Positions 1 through 12,300 of a DNA stretch of 64,000 nucleotides are shown piece by piece. Made by a program: the position numbers and the translations under genes. Positions within the stretch are counted from its first letter, which is position 1; every line of letters starts with the position of its first letter. The notes beneath the pieces were generated by a model. It made no database searches and was not told the DNA's origin. It saw only the letters and a list, made by a program, of their open reading frames with translations. Source of the stretch: Plenodomus lindquistii (Eukaryota > Ascomycota > Dothideomycetes > Pleosporales > Leptosphaeriaceae); assembly GCA_025504975.1 (NCBI GenBank), contig JANUWI010000014.1, positions 496,001 to 560,000 of the forward strand, read 5' to 3'.

Positions 1-2475
1 AGTACACCTACAATCTTGCGAAATATGGCATCGTGATCTGGGCGCGATGGTAGCGCTCCCGACCCGCAGGCAAAATTCGCGCCAAGGAGCAATGGTTTGG
101 TTTGGGCGTGACGCCGGTGCTGCCGGACTGACAGCCTGAGGCTAGCGGAGGGAGGCCTGTTTCACGGCGCCAGCTTCGTCGCACTGCATGAGCAATTGTT
201 TCGACGGTATCGTGGGCCATGTACTGCATGAGTCGGATGGAGCGCATGGATGGAGTTTTTACTGCCATGGGCTAGACTGTCAAATGAACTCGTGGGTTGA
301 TACTGAAGAACTGAAAAGGCGTCAGACGATGGCATGACAGCGGGATTCTGCGACGCCGAATTCTTTTGGTAGAATTGATGCAATGGAAATTCCAAGATCC
401 CGTAATCCGGATGAACGTGTCTTGGTGTTTCGAATCGCACGGCATGCCAATTTGAGAAGCAGGCGGGTCCCTGACAGTGAAGGGTCTTGGGAACCGCTGT
501 CGTTTATTGAACACATGACACAAGCTGGCGCGTGCGATGTTATCGTGAATAGCTGCAGAGATTAGGCAGTAGGGTCTGGGTAATTGCATATGCTGGCTGC
601 TTTGAATTGTTTTGGTGCATATGACGAGAAAATGTGCATCCAGAGCAGATGGTGTACATGAGCAGATGTCTTCTTGGTCGGGGTAGTTAGGCGAGCAGAA
701 TCTAAAAGTGGACACGAGGAAGGCAAGTATTGCCAATGCTGGTAGGCGGTCCCAAGGTGCTCGGGATGTGGGATTTGCAGCTGCAACGGCGTGGCGCAGT
801 CGGTCGCGATGACAGAATATTCGTACATGTCTGTGCACGGTGAGCATACGGACAGCGCATGAATCCTGGAGCACGTTGTTATTCAGGGTTTGCCTGGTCT
901 GGACAGCCTCGACATGTCATAGGCGGCAAAACTAGGCAGGCCAGGGCATAGAGTGGGCAGCGCAAGTGTCAAACGTTGCAAGCAAAAAGGAAGATGGCGG
1001 AGATTCGGCCAGGAGCTGAGGAGCACCTCGTGGCTGGACGATGGATTGCGCTGGACCTCGGCGGACCCTCTTGATGGGTCAGTCAGGGGAGGAGGGCGGA
1101 AAAAACGGTTGCAGCAGCACGGATGGGTGAGATCGCTGCGGGGATGGTGGTGAGGCTTGGTGAGGCTCGGTGAGGACGGCTCGCTAGTGATGCCGGATTA
1201 GGAAAGCAGGCGCCGAGCTTCTGGAAGAGGGCGTGTCATGGTCGTGAACGTGAGCATGAGGGCAATCTGGGGGGCCACGGACGGGTGTCTTTGTATGCAT
1301 GCGATTGCTTGTGCGCGTGAATGCGATAAGATGAGTAAGTGACATGGGCGGCGGCAGCTTCGAGCCATTGATGGGTGTGGGTGACTCAGCCACGCCTGTC
1401 TTGGAGGCGTCGGCGCTCAGCGTATCATTGTGGGTGCATCCTCCTGCAGCACCACGAGACTCGGGGACCACGATTCACAACCGCCACACAGCGACGGCCG
1501 TCTGGTCACCATGGGCTGAGCGTCGGACCCGATTCTCCCAAGTCCCCCCCCAAGGACTGTTTCATGGCGCATCCAGGCACGCCAATGAGGGCCGCCCGCT
1601 TGCCTGGCCTGTTTCAGCGGCTAGAGGGCGCCGGCGTTGCTTGGCCCGGGCGTGCTCTAGCTGGCCCACGCACAGCCAATCGTCCGCCATGGCCGCCTGT
1701 CAGGCCTAGTCGGCCATATGGCGGCAATCGCTCATATCCACTCCTGCCCTCATAGTCTCTCCGACCTCACGTTCTACACGACCTCGGGTGGTTTCGCTAC
1801 TGTTCCCTTGCACACTCGTTTTTGTCCCTCGCTCTGCTGTTCACTCGTTTCGACAGCCCTTGCCCCGTACACAACTCACACCACCGCACACCTTCACTTT
1901 TCTTCGTTTGCTATAGAGCCGGTTATTGCCTGTTCAGCGCCCTCTTGCCCCCTGGTGAAGAGTAATACATCCGCCTATTGACACCCCACGTTCAATACCC
2001 GCCTCGCAATTCAACCGCCATCTTGACTGCCAATTCTTCGCTCCACTGGACTGGACCGCGCCTCCGTTTCCATCTTCGCTTCAACTGCACCACTTCGACA
2101 TCCTCGCAACGCTCGGTCGTGCTGTGCGCCACCGACTATCCTCATTGTGCATTCACGATCCATCTCAACACTGCCCCAGCACATTGTAATGCATCCACGG
2201 TGACACGCACTTGATATCAACCCACATTGTCAACCGTGAGCTCTCGACTACCGGTATAGAAGCTCCTGTGGGAATTGATCAGCGCGCTATTCTTCCACCT
2301 TCAAGAACTATCCATCACCAAACGCACTTGGTAGTGCTACCACCATTCACCCACCGCAACGCATCACACCTAACAAGACCTCCTGACGAGCCACCTCCTG
2401 TAGCATTCCTCCGCGGATCCCAATCTCGCGCGACCTGTGCGACACCGCCAACTACCGAGACACCGCTACCTACAC
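1..2475. other. intergenic region and long 5' leader; no supported gene
   Basis: Several overlapping open frames occur on both strands, for example 272-874 minus, but they have no recognisable domain, no conserved motif and no convincing splice structure, so I do not call them. From about 1740 to 2475 the plus strand is rich in C and T with few G, typical of a fungal promoter and 5' leader feeding the reductase gene that starts at 2476. The left window edge may cut a gene that I cannot recognise. Confidence 0.5.
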
Positions 2476-4326
2476 ATGGCTTCCTTCCTCAGCTCAAGGC
2501 GGACAGAGCACGCGACTCCAGCCAATAATGATCTTGCTCGCCGCCACTTCCTCTCCGGCTGGGACGCCTCCCAATTCGACGAACTCAAATACTCATACGG
2601 CCTCACCGGTGTCGACCAGGTTGGCAACTTCCTCTGGGTCGACACATTCCTTTACATGCTCATTGGCATTGCCGGGTTACTCTTGGGCTTGCGCATAGCG
2701 AACATGTGGTGGCGCCACAGCCGCCACCTTAGCGCCATGGGAAACCCAAAGCAGGCATATTGGGCAACAAATCGGACTACCTGGTGGCCCTGGCTAAACC
2801 GCCACGTCCTGGTTGCGCCATTGTGGAAGAAGAAGCACAACGCCCAGTTCCAGATCTCCAGCGCAATCGACAACGGCACTTTGCCCGGAAGATGGCACAC
2901 CATCATGCTCGTCATCTACGTCGCGCTCAACTTTGCATGGTGTGTCGCTCTGCCGTACAAGGTGCTCGACCACAGGGCAACAATCGCAGCCCTGCGTGGA
3001 CGTTCCGGAACTTTGGCTGCGCTCAACCTCATCCCCACTGTCCTTTTCGCGCTCCGTAACAACCCCCTCATCACCATTCTCCAAGTCTCTTACGATGACT
3101 TCAACCTGTTCCACCGCTGGGCAGCCCGCATCACCATTGTCGAGGCCATTGTGCACACCATTGCCTGGATGTACAACACCGCTCACGGTGGAAATTGGAA
3201 GCATGTTGGCGACGCCCTGGCCTCCGAGGGCTCCTACGGTTGGGGCATGGTCGGCACCATTGCCTTTACCTTCATTGGCATCCAAGCATGGTCACCCTTC
3301 CGTCACGCCTTCTACGAGACCTTCCTCAACATCCACCGCCTGTGCGCAATGGCCGCTCTCATCGGCCTCTACAAGCATCTCGAACTCCACACCCTCCCCC
3401 AGGTTCCATGGATGCACCTCATCTTCGTCTTCTGGGGCGCCGAGTGGTTCCTCCGCGGCCTCTCCATTCTCTACTACGGTTTTAGCCTCAAGAAGCGCTC
3501 CAAGATCACCGTCGAAGCCATGCCCGGAGAAGCCGTCCGCCTCACCATCGACATGGTCCGTGAGTGGACACCCCGACCCGGATGCCACGTCCACATGTGG
3601 ATGCCCGCCCTTGCTCTCTGGTCCTCGCACCCCTTCTCAGTCGCATGGGCCGCAACCATATCCCCCGACTCCAAAGAAATGACGCTCCCCATCCTCGAAG
3701 GCGACGTCCTCATGGCCGGTGCGCCCCAAAAATCACGCCAAATCAGCCTCGTCTGCCGCGCCCGCACAGGCCTAACCCGCAAAATGTACGAAAAAGCATG
3801 CAAAGCGCCCAACGAGCAATTCACCACGTTCGGCTTCATCGAAGGGCCATACGGTGGCCACCACAGCCTCGACTCGTACGGCACCGCTGTGCTGTTTGCA
3901 GGTGGAGTAGGTATCACACATCAAGTCATGTACATGAAGCACCTTGTCCAAGGCTACAACAACGCCACAACCGCGACCCAAAAAGTCGTCCTCATCTGGA
4001 CAGTCCCGTCATCCGACTGCCTCGAGTGGGTCCGCCCATGGATGGACGAGATCCTCCGCATGAAGGGCCGCAAACAAGTTCTTCGCATTAAGCTGTTCAT
4101 CTCCCGGCCCAAGGGTCGCGTAGAAAGCAGCAGCGAGACCGTCAAGATGTACAGTGGACGACCCAACGCGGCGGCGCTGATTGAAGAGGAGGTACGGAAT
4201 CGTGTGGGCGCTATGGCTGTCACGGTGTGTGCGAGTGGTGGTATGGCTGATGGAGTGCGGCATGCGGTACGGCCGTGGTTGACGGAGGGCTGTGTGGATT
4301 TCATCGAGGAGGCTTTCACGTACTGA
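2476..4326 (+). CDS. ferric reductase-type transmembrane flavocytochrome (FRE/NOX superfamily)
   Basis: Single-exon gene, 616 aa from the ATG at 2476; an earlier in-frame ATG at 2437 would add 13 residues of leader-like sequence, so I prefer 2476. The N-terminal half has several hydrophobic spans, including one about residues 58-78 and one about 143-160. Four histidines at about 213, 227, 287 and 301 form two pairs, each with 13 residues between, the bis-heme spacing of the ferric reductase domain. The C-terminal half carries the FAD motif HPFS at about 385-388, then a GPYGG element and a GGVGIT nucleotide-binding turn for NADPH. The family transfers electrons from NADPH through FAD and heme to ferric or cupric chelates outside the plasma membrane. 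There are no EF hands, which argues against a calcium-regulated NOX. The exact metal substrate cannot be told. Confidence 0.9.
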   Translation: MASFLSSRRTEHATPANNDLARRHFLSGWDASQFDELKYSYGLTGVDQVGNFLWVDTFLYMLIGIAGLLLGLRIANMWWRHSRHLSAMGNPKQAYWATNRTTWWPWLNRHVLVAPLWKKKHNAQFQISSAIDNGTLPGRWHTIMLVIYVALNFAWCVALPYKVLDHRATIAALRGRSGTLAALNLIPTVLFALRNNPLITILQVSYDDFNLFHRWAARITIVEAIVHTIAWMYNTAHGGNWKHVGDALASEGSYGWGMVGTIAFTFIGIQAWSPFRHAFYETFLNIHRLCAMAALIGLYKHLELHTLPQVPWMHLIFVFWGAEWFLRGLSILYYGFSLKKRSKITVEAMPGEAVRLTIDMVREWTPRPGCHVHMWMPALALWSSHPFSVAWAATISPDSKEMTLPILEGDVLMAGAPQKSRQISLVCRARTGLTRKMYEKACKAPNEQFTTFGFIEGPYGGHHSLDSYGTAVLFAGGVGITHQVMYMKHLVQGYNNATTATQKVVLIWTVPSSDCLEWVRPWMDEILRMKGRKQVLRIKLFISRPKGRVESSSETVKMYSGRPNAAALIEEEVRNRVGAMAVTVCASGGMADGVRHAVRPWLTEGCVDFIEEAFTY

Positions 4327-4807
4327 ACGTTGCTCCTTTGTGTTGTATCTACCTGCTGCTATCTATCACGCCACTTCTACGCCACGGACACGATCTATCA
4401 ATCAACACTGTGCGTCCCGTACCGTCCCGCACCGTCCCACACCGCGCCGCGCCAATTTAGTCTACAATACGAAAGACAAAGGAAGCGAGCGCACCGCCAT
4501 CCCATCCCTATCTACCACGCCACCATACCAGACCAGACCATACTCCTGTGTATATCCATCCAAAACCTCCAACCAACTCCCCCAAAACTAAATCATTTTA
4601 CTTTCACTTCTTTGTACATAACCCTCTTGTCTGCTTTTTTTAATATCTTATGGAAGAAAAATATCTGCGCTTTGTTGTGTGTTTTTGGAACACCGCATGT
4701 CATGTCTCTCCTTGAGTTTCTGATGTTGTTGTTGTTTGTGTGTGTATGAATGTGAGCGTTGCATAGCGTGTGTGTGTTTTTGTGTTTCGTTTGTTGGTGC
4801 TGGGGCT

Positions 4808-4844
<37 letters not shown>

Positions 4845-5849
4845 GGGGTAGCTATTAGAGGAGTGTAGTAAAGGGAAGAAAGAAAGGAAGGAGGGATGGA
4901 TTGGGTTGGGGAGTGTATGTGTGTGCATAGTAGAGTTGGAGAATTTTAATGTGAATACCTTTTTGGAATGGCTGGTTTTGTGCTTGTGTTGTGTTGGTGT
5001 GTGGGTGAGGTTTTGTGACGATGTTGTTGTGGTTTGGAGAACTTGTGTAGAGGCTTTTGAGAGTGTTGGATGTTTGGGATGGCTAATGCTGTGTACTGGT
5101 GTCTGTCGTTGGGATGGTGGTGTAACCTGTAGGCTAGGCTTGGGATATTGTGATTGCTTGAAGATGAGCTAAGCTGTGCAGGAGTGAATGGTTGACGGTA
5201 CTTTGCATGCATGTATGTATGTATGTACTTAGGCGTTGGAGTGTGTTAGGTGTGCGAAAATGGATGGATTTTTGTAGAGAGGGAAGGAGGAAGGAAAGGC
5301 AAAGGCTTTGAAAAGAGGACGGGGATGAGGATGAGGATGCTAGAAAAAGGCACGTGCAGATATTGAGAAGACGAAGAGCATGTTAGAAAGAGGCTAGTGG
5401 AAGCCCTCTGTGTGTAAGTATATTTGGCTATCTTAATGGTCTGGATGTGTTACACAGTTCTCGCTATAGCTCTTCATCGTGGCTGAAATTCTCTCGATTA
5501 CCGTACTCCGCTCAGAAATGAGTGCAGCGTCCTCCGCGGACTTGGTGAGGCTATCTGTATCGGTAGACGTTTTGCGAGACGTGTCTCGGTTCGAGCAATA
5601 GGAGTAAGACGGTGCGAGATTCTGTACTTTGTGGCTGCAGTTTTCGATAATTCTGTCGAACTTAGTTCGTTCAGGTGTTTTGTGGCTGCATGCCGGTGAG
5701 GTCACCGGATGCGCACAAGGCAGGCGCGGCTGGGACGCTGCGTCAGCCTGGTGTGCTTACCTCTTCGTCTAACTGTCAATAACCAACACTGTCCTTCCTC
5801 TTTACGACGCTTTGCCTGTCCCTCACTTTTGTCTTCCCTCATAAATGGC
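4327..5849. other. intergenic region between reductase and HET gene
   Basis: This holds the 3' region of the reductase gene and the upstream region of the HET gene. It is G/T-rich on the plus strand after 4700 and contains a TG microsatellite (listed separately) and a short ATGT repeat at about 5211-5227. A minus-strand open frame at 5433-5705 lacks an ATG start and has no recognisable domain. No RNA gene was seen. Confidence 0.5.
4811..4842. repeat. (TG)16 dinucleotide microsatellite
   Basis: Uninterrupted TG repeats of 32 bases, 3' of the reductase gene. Such tracts slip and vary in length between isolates. Confidence 0.95.
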
Positions 5850-7972
5850 ATGGCGAACGACTTATTGTGCGACAAGTGTCAGAATTTGTTCAGCGAAGAG
5901 CAGTGGAACGAGAAAACTTATTGTTTCAACCATCATAAGACTCGAAAGTCCTTTAAGGCAGCACTACGACTGCCCTGCGAACTTTGCTGTCAAATACTGA
6001 TTGCATTCGAGCGTAGAAAAGGTGAGTATGCGCAACCATCGTACATCGATTGGACTAACATTTTCGCCGAATTTCGACTGGAAACAGCTCCGACCAGTAT
6101 CTCTTATTCTCATCCGACATTTGACCCACTTAAGGGGTGGTGGAGCATCCGGTTTTTAAATAGTCCAACCGGTTCAACCACTCAGTTCACGCTCGAGCGA
6201 TGGGAGGGTATGTAGCACCCTACGCAGGCCTCTATATAACCGACTAATGATTTGGAAGAATCGTCTGCACAGGCGAAACAGTTAGCTACTCGCCCTGAGT
6301 CATCACTCGAGTTCCTTTCATCCCAGTATAGGCAATGTCGTAAGGAACATCATGAGTGTCAGGCCAGAGAGTTCGATGCTACTAACCGTCCAGCGAGGCT
6401 AATTGATGTTGGTACGACAAGAGACGCACCAACCGTACGTCTCTGTGATAGGCATACTACTGAGCGTTATGTCACACTATCGCATTCTTGGGGCGGACAG
6501 CAACCGTTTACTTTGACACTTGACACTGAGAAGTCTCTCCGGGACGGGGTGCCCATCGCTGCACTTCCCAAGACCTTCCAAGATGCAGTAATTGTGGCAC
6601 GATCCATCGACATACGATATATGTGGATTGACTCGCTGTATGTCGACTTCCAATGCTTTCCAATGTTACCAACACTCACAACAAAAGGTGCATCTTCCAG
6701 GATAGCGAACTCGATTGGGATTCTGAAGCCGCAAAAATGGGTATGATTTATAGAAATGCAGAATTGTGCATTGCTGCCACAGCCGCAGGAAATGGGACAA
6801 CCGGACTCTTCCTTGAGCAAGACCGTCTCAAAATGAACATCGTCATGTTGAAGAATCCACAAAACGAGAGGCCTTACAGTCAGCGTCTACTCTCAGCCGG
6901 ATCATACCTGATTTGGAGCAAATCGGAGCCGTCCCAAGCAATCAACAATGCTCCCCTAAACTCGAGAGCATGGGTTGCCCAAGAAAGAATCTTGTCATCA
7001 AGAATCATGCACTTTTCCAGGGAATGTGTTTTCTGGGAATGCGGCCATGGGCTCATCGATGAAACGTCTCGGAGTGTCTACAAAGGTCGGGAACTATCAT
7101 TCGGCCTAAGGGATCACATTATGACACATCGTCAGTTGGATGTATTGGGAAAAGCAGGCACGTATGAAATTCATGCAGCTTGGACTACATTCCGAATTTG
7201 GTACTCTAGATGTGGGATGACAAAAGAGACGGATTACCTCGTCGCTTTGCACGGTATCTCGCAGGAAGTTGTCACTCGGGCCCTAAAAGATCGTAGCATT
7301 GCTGGACTTACACGATCTCGACTGATTGAAGAGCTACGTTGGTGCACTGAGTACAACATACCTAAAGAACAGATTCGGCGGCCGGTCCAGTGGCGAGCAC
7401 CCAGCTGGAGCTGGGCAAGCATTAAAGTGCCATTCCAAAAAATCAATCGCTCGTTTTCCATCGACGGGTATCGTGACACGATCAGTATTTGTGATGTGGT
7501 CGTGCAGGCTAAAAGTTCTGGTGCGCTTCTCCAAGCCTGGCTCACCATCGCATGTCAACCCATGGAAATCGAGCTCGCTAGTGGACACGAGCATCTTGTC
7601 ATTAACGGCGACACCCTACCTAGAGAATCTCTGGACATAATATTGGATGATTCCAGTTATTCGGGCATGATCAATACTGTTCGCAGAGTGTACATGATCA
7701 TGGTCAAGGTTTCCACCATTCGACTGGACCATGTCGAGGGGTTGATTGTTGAGCCTCTAGATGAGAGGGCGCAGTACGAGTTCAACCAACGAAGCTTGGG
7801 GTCGCGAAGCCGGCTGCATTTCCCACACAATGACCGATTCCGAAGAATCGGATATTTCACAACTCAGAAATTTCTCATATTTCATAATGCACCACCCAGC
7901 CCAGAGGAGATCACAAAATACTTACTGGAACGGCACGAAAAGACGCCTCTTCGTATTATCGATCTGGTTTGA
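5850..7972 (+). CDS. HET-domain protein (heterokaryon incompatibility type)
   Basis: Three exons, 5850-6207, 6259-6637 and 6688-7972, give 673 aa. Intron 1 (51 bp, GTATGT, CTAAT branch) and intron 2 (50 bp, GTATGT) were placed because they join the frames exactly; intron 2 splits the conserved HET block so that WIDSL runs on into CIFQD only after splicing. The HET domain begins near residue 190 (YVTLSHSWGG) and continues past the RNAELCIAA segment. An N-terminal cysteine pair (CDKC, about residues 8-11) and a later CELCC could bind metal, as often seen in front of HET domains. The ATG at 5850 is chosen because translation from it starts directly at this cysteine region; the frame is open upstream but unlike a protein. 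HET proteins commonly mediate allorecognition and regulated cell death between incompatible strains; the partner locus is unknown. The C-terminal part (about residues 400-673) has no domain I recognise. Confidence 0.88.
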
Positions 7973-9393
7973 CACACACAATGCCAACAAATATTCAAAG
8001 CAGACATCCCATCATCGTCTCGAACACTGTCCGTCCTTCAAGTCTCTACCACGGCCTTATTGTTGCAGATGGTACACGAAATCTAACGACGACGAGACCA
8101 TGTTCACCGACGCATCCGCCGGATATCACGAATACCTCCCCTTACGATCTTCACCTCACCACTACCGCGACAACTCCGCCATCGCAACAACCTCGGAGAC
8201 ACATCCATTAAACATTTCACGCATACCACTCAGAGCGAAATATCCCATCCCACCACAACACCGAGACCAGCATGAGGAGTACCCACGAAGCCGCCACCGA
8301 CCGTGACCACCCAAATACCGCACAATCGAGCTATGAGCGAGATCTCAAATGCACACGCGCGCATGTCGCTATTTCGCTCACGACATTTTCTCCATTCCGA
8401 AATTCAGAATCTCATCCTCCAACAATGAGCACGCCATCTCAACGCACGCACGCACGAAGACCCTCTCCTCGCCAACCTCCAGAGATTCTCGCAACATCCG
8501 CCACTATCTCGTACACCTACTCAATCCTACAAAACAAGACAAGACAAACCCAGTTCATCCAATCCAGCTACTACACGCGCGTCTTCCGTCCAGCGTCCTG
8601 CGTTCATACTCTCGGGGTTGAAGTCAAGACTGAAACCAGCATATCATACGGTTTTTCCTATACGATCCTTAGGATAGTTAGCATGACGTCTTTGCGAATT
8701 TTGCTAGGACTTGACTCGTACATGTCTACACGGTGGAATTCCAATACATCTCCATTGGCGTAGATCACGAGCTGAGGTGGTAGAGCGAGCGATATAGCGA
8801 GTGTGTTGTACCTTTCCCACCGCCGAGACTATAAAAACGAACGAATTTGTCTTCATCGACGGACGCGTGGAGTTTGCTAAGATGGTGGCGAGAAGGCGTA
8901 GGAATAGATGGATTGAGGTTGTGTGTTGAACAGACAGCATGGAAATGCGATTTTTATACTGAGATTTTGGAACGGAGTGCTGAAGTGCTGGAGTGCTGGA
9001 GTGGGGGTTATGATATGAGGGGGTTGGGATAACGAGGTCGTGACCAAGATTCTTCATTTCATAAAGTGTGGCAAAGTAACAGAATGCTTGAAAATGGTAG
9101 TTCCTTTTAGTTCCATCTCACCCTCACTTTACTTTGACTTGTATGCATATCACACGCTACGCCTCTGCTTGTATCTCTCTCTATCCAAAAGAATTGCATA
9201 CATAAACATCATCTTCATATCCGTTAATCATTAACATCACCATCACTATCAACATTGACATCGACACGACCAACCACACCAACCCATAATCCAACTTCTC
9301 AAAAAAACACCCTCCGCATTTTTATCTTCACACAACAACACACAACACGCGACGCCTCCACCCCCCACCGCCCCAAACATTCACACAACCTCC
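7973..9393. other. intergenic region, convergent 3' ends
   Basis: The HET gene (plus) and the CPS1-like gene (minus) converge here. The sequence is A/C-rich with many short ACA/CAC runs around 9190-9390. Short open frames on both strands (for example 8704-9057 minus) show no domain. No gene, RNA or mobile element is supported. Confidence 0.5.
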
Positions 9394-12300
9394 CTACTTC
9401 GCCGTCCCTGTCCCCGCCCCTTCGCCCGCAGCACCCCCCGCGAAATTCATCTGCGCAAGAACATCCCTCCTCCACCCATCACTCGCACTATCACTCTCAC
9501 TACTATCGCGATTCGCTACTCTCAAACCCCCTCCACCACCATTCTCCGTATTATTAAACGGCGCATCAACCCCAAAATACGCGTCATGCCCATACTGCCC
9601 CTGCTGCTCCCACTGATCCTGCTGGTCAGCGTAGGAATGATACGGCGCGTCGTCTTGCCATCTTCTGTCTTGTCCCTGTCCTTGTCCTTGCTGCTGTTGC
9701 TGCTGTTGCTGTTGTTGAGCATGCTGATCAGGCCCCGGACGCAAAATATCTGGTACATCGCTGGGATTCGCAATGTGAAATCCCCCACCACCGCCATGCC
9801 CTTGCTGCGACGGATGATACGAGTTTTGATAGTTTCCAGTGTAATCTCCCGTAAAGCTGTTGCGTTCTGCGGTTGGCGTGTCAAAGACGCCAGATTGCTC
9901 AATCCGACTGTAGTCCATTGCCATTCCGCCGGTTTCGACTTGTGGGAGGAATGAGGGTCGTGCGTCGGTGGGTGTACGTTCGTTTTCGCGGTTGTCGGAG
10001 CCGAGTTCGGGGATTTGGTCGGCGTCGGGGTAGAAGGAGAATCTGGGGTCGTTTTGGATTTGGGGATTGGTGTCGGAGGGGCCGGGTGGTGGGGTGAAGT
10101 TTTGCATGAAGCCGGGTTGTTGTTGTTGTTGGTATTGATATTGTTGATGTTGCTGCTGCTGCTGTTGGTCCATGCCAGGGTTGTGCAGGCTGAGAGTGTT
10201 CATCTGCGAAGCAAGACCCATGGTGCTTCCTTTACCCAGACTGCCCTTTACACTTGGTGGGCCGCCGACGCGCATCGCGCTGCCTGCCATGCTTGCGCGA
10301 GCTCCGGGTTCTTCACTGATTCCACCGAAACCACCACCATCTTGCATGTTGGGATCGCGGATGCTGTACTGTGCGATTGTGCGCATCTTGCGTGTCACCC
10401 AGCCTGCGAGAATCTTGCCGCGCTGTTTCTCGCCGAGCCGAGAGCGGTGGAAGTCGCCCTTGTGCACGAACGCAACGATGTCGATGACGAGTTGATGTTC
10501 GTTGAGGATGGCGTTGACAATGACGGGGACCATGGAGGCGAGGAAGTTGCGGCGGAAGATTTCAACTACAATAACAACCAATCCACCGGCTTGGAAGACA
10601 GCACTGTAGTAACATTAGCATATCGAGTCTCACTTCGAAGAGGGAATTCGATAGAAACATACCAGCCTCCGGGCACGATGTTGCGATGACAGCGCTCAAC
10701 AGATTGCTCAATGTCCATCGAGAAGTGATTCAGTCCATTGACTTCGAATGTGTCACCAATACTACCGAGCACGAACAGCACCTGCATGTCGACTGGTGCA
10801 TTGTTCGGTCCAATAGGCCTGGTCACATTGTGCAGAAAGCCCAAGTCGCCCGTTCTTACATAGCGCACATTAGGATCGCCGTCGACTGTCCTACCATTGA
10901 ACCTCTCAGCGTCCAACCGCTCCTTCGAACCATAGAAACTATAAGCATTTGCCTCGGACTGCACCCAAATCTCACCATATTCGCCGACTAGACAAAGCTG
11001 ATTTGTCTCTGGGTTGACGATGGAGATTTGTGTACTGACGGGCACCATGCCCGAATCTTGTACCATGAGCGCGTTAGGCTCTGTATCTGGGTCGACGCGC
11101 ATGATGAGACCACGACGCAGGGCACCAACGTCGAGGTGCATTTCGATGGGCTCGATGCACATGTATGATCTCGAGGCGACCATAGGATTGAGAACGTGCG
11201 AATAGACGGTATTGATGGCTGTTCGGTCAAGGCTCGCAGATGCAAAGTGTACGCGTACGCGCTGGTACACATCGACTCGTGGGCGGCCATCCGTGGCAAT
11301 CATCAGATTCTTAAGCTCATGCAGTGCCATGCTCTTCCCTGCGCCTCGTGCAATAGCGTGATCCAACATCTGACTTGTGGCATATGCATCCTTGATCTTG
11401 TATCGTGCCAGTGTCTGGAACAGGATGTTGGGGTTCTGCGCAAAGTCTACAGGCGACACCAGATACGTGGGTGCAGCGAGAAAGATGCCCATCACACAAG
11501 TGTGGATGAAGCCAAGACCAATGGTGCTGCGTACGCACCCCAACACTGGCCGTGTACTTGTCATTTGACACGTTTCCTTCTGCACTTTACACAGTGCCAT
11601 GATCTGACTATGACCGAGCTGCACAGCGATGCGTCGCTGATCGGGCGTCCAGTACGTCCAAACCAAGACTGGGAAGCCCGCTTGCACCCACGCCGGACGG
11701 ATAGTGAGCTTGAGGTCTCGGCAGCCGCTGGACTGCTTTGGTGGCTTTGTAGTGTTGTACGTGTGCGGGACATTAATCTTCAAAATGACGGCTGATTGTT
11801 TAATGTGCTGCGATACTTGCTTGACTTTCATGAGATGGTCCACATCCGCGTTCACCAATATGGCCTTGACCTTGAAGTCGGAGATGATGTGGAGTAGCGC
11901 GGGCGCGTCCTCGTTGAGTCTGTTCTGATCGATAGGTGCCATCGGGATTGCGACTGCACCGAGAACGAAACAGGCGTGCACTGCGTAGACGAAATCTTCC
12001 GAGTGTGTGTACATAAGGAGAAGGTGATCGCCTGCTGTGACCTTGACCTTGTTTCTGAGATACATGGCCACACCTGCAACCTTTTGATCAAACTTCTTCC
12101 AATTCACACCCTTGCCTTCTTTGCCACGCCCATCGACTGTACAGTAGGCCAGCTCTTCGGCTTGCCTAGACACGCGCCACTGCATAAGATCGTGTATGTT
12201 CGAGAATTGATTGAGCGGAGTTGAAGTTCGGTCGTCAATAACGACCTCCCGGTGATCGACGCCAGAGTATTGTTTATCTTGCATCATGAGGAACTGTTGG

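Noticed and set aside
272..874. 200-codon open frame on the minus strand
   Set aside because: No domain, odd composition, overlapping frames on both strands, no splice partners; it looks like a chance frame.
2794..3682. Long alternative frames inside the ferric reductase gene
   Set aside because: Shadow frames caused by high GC at third codon positions; the reductase frame has all family motifs.
5433..5705. 90-codon minus-strand frame upstream of the HET gene
   Set aside because: Starts only with GTG, no ATG until near its end, no recognisable motif.
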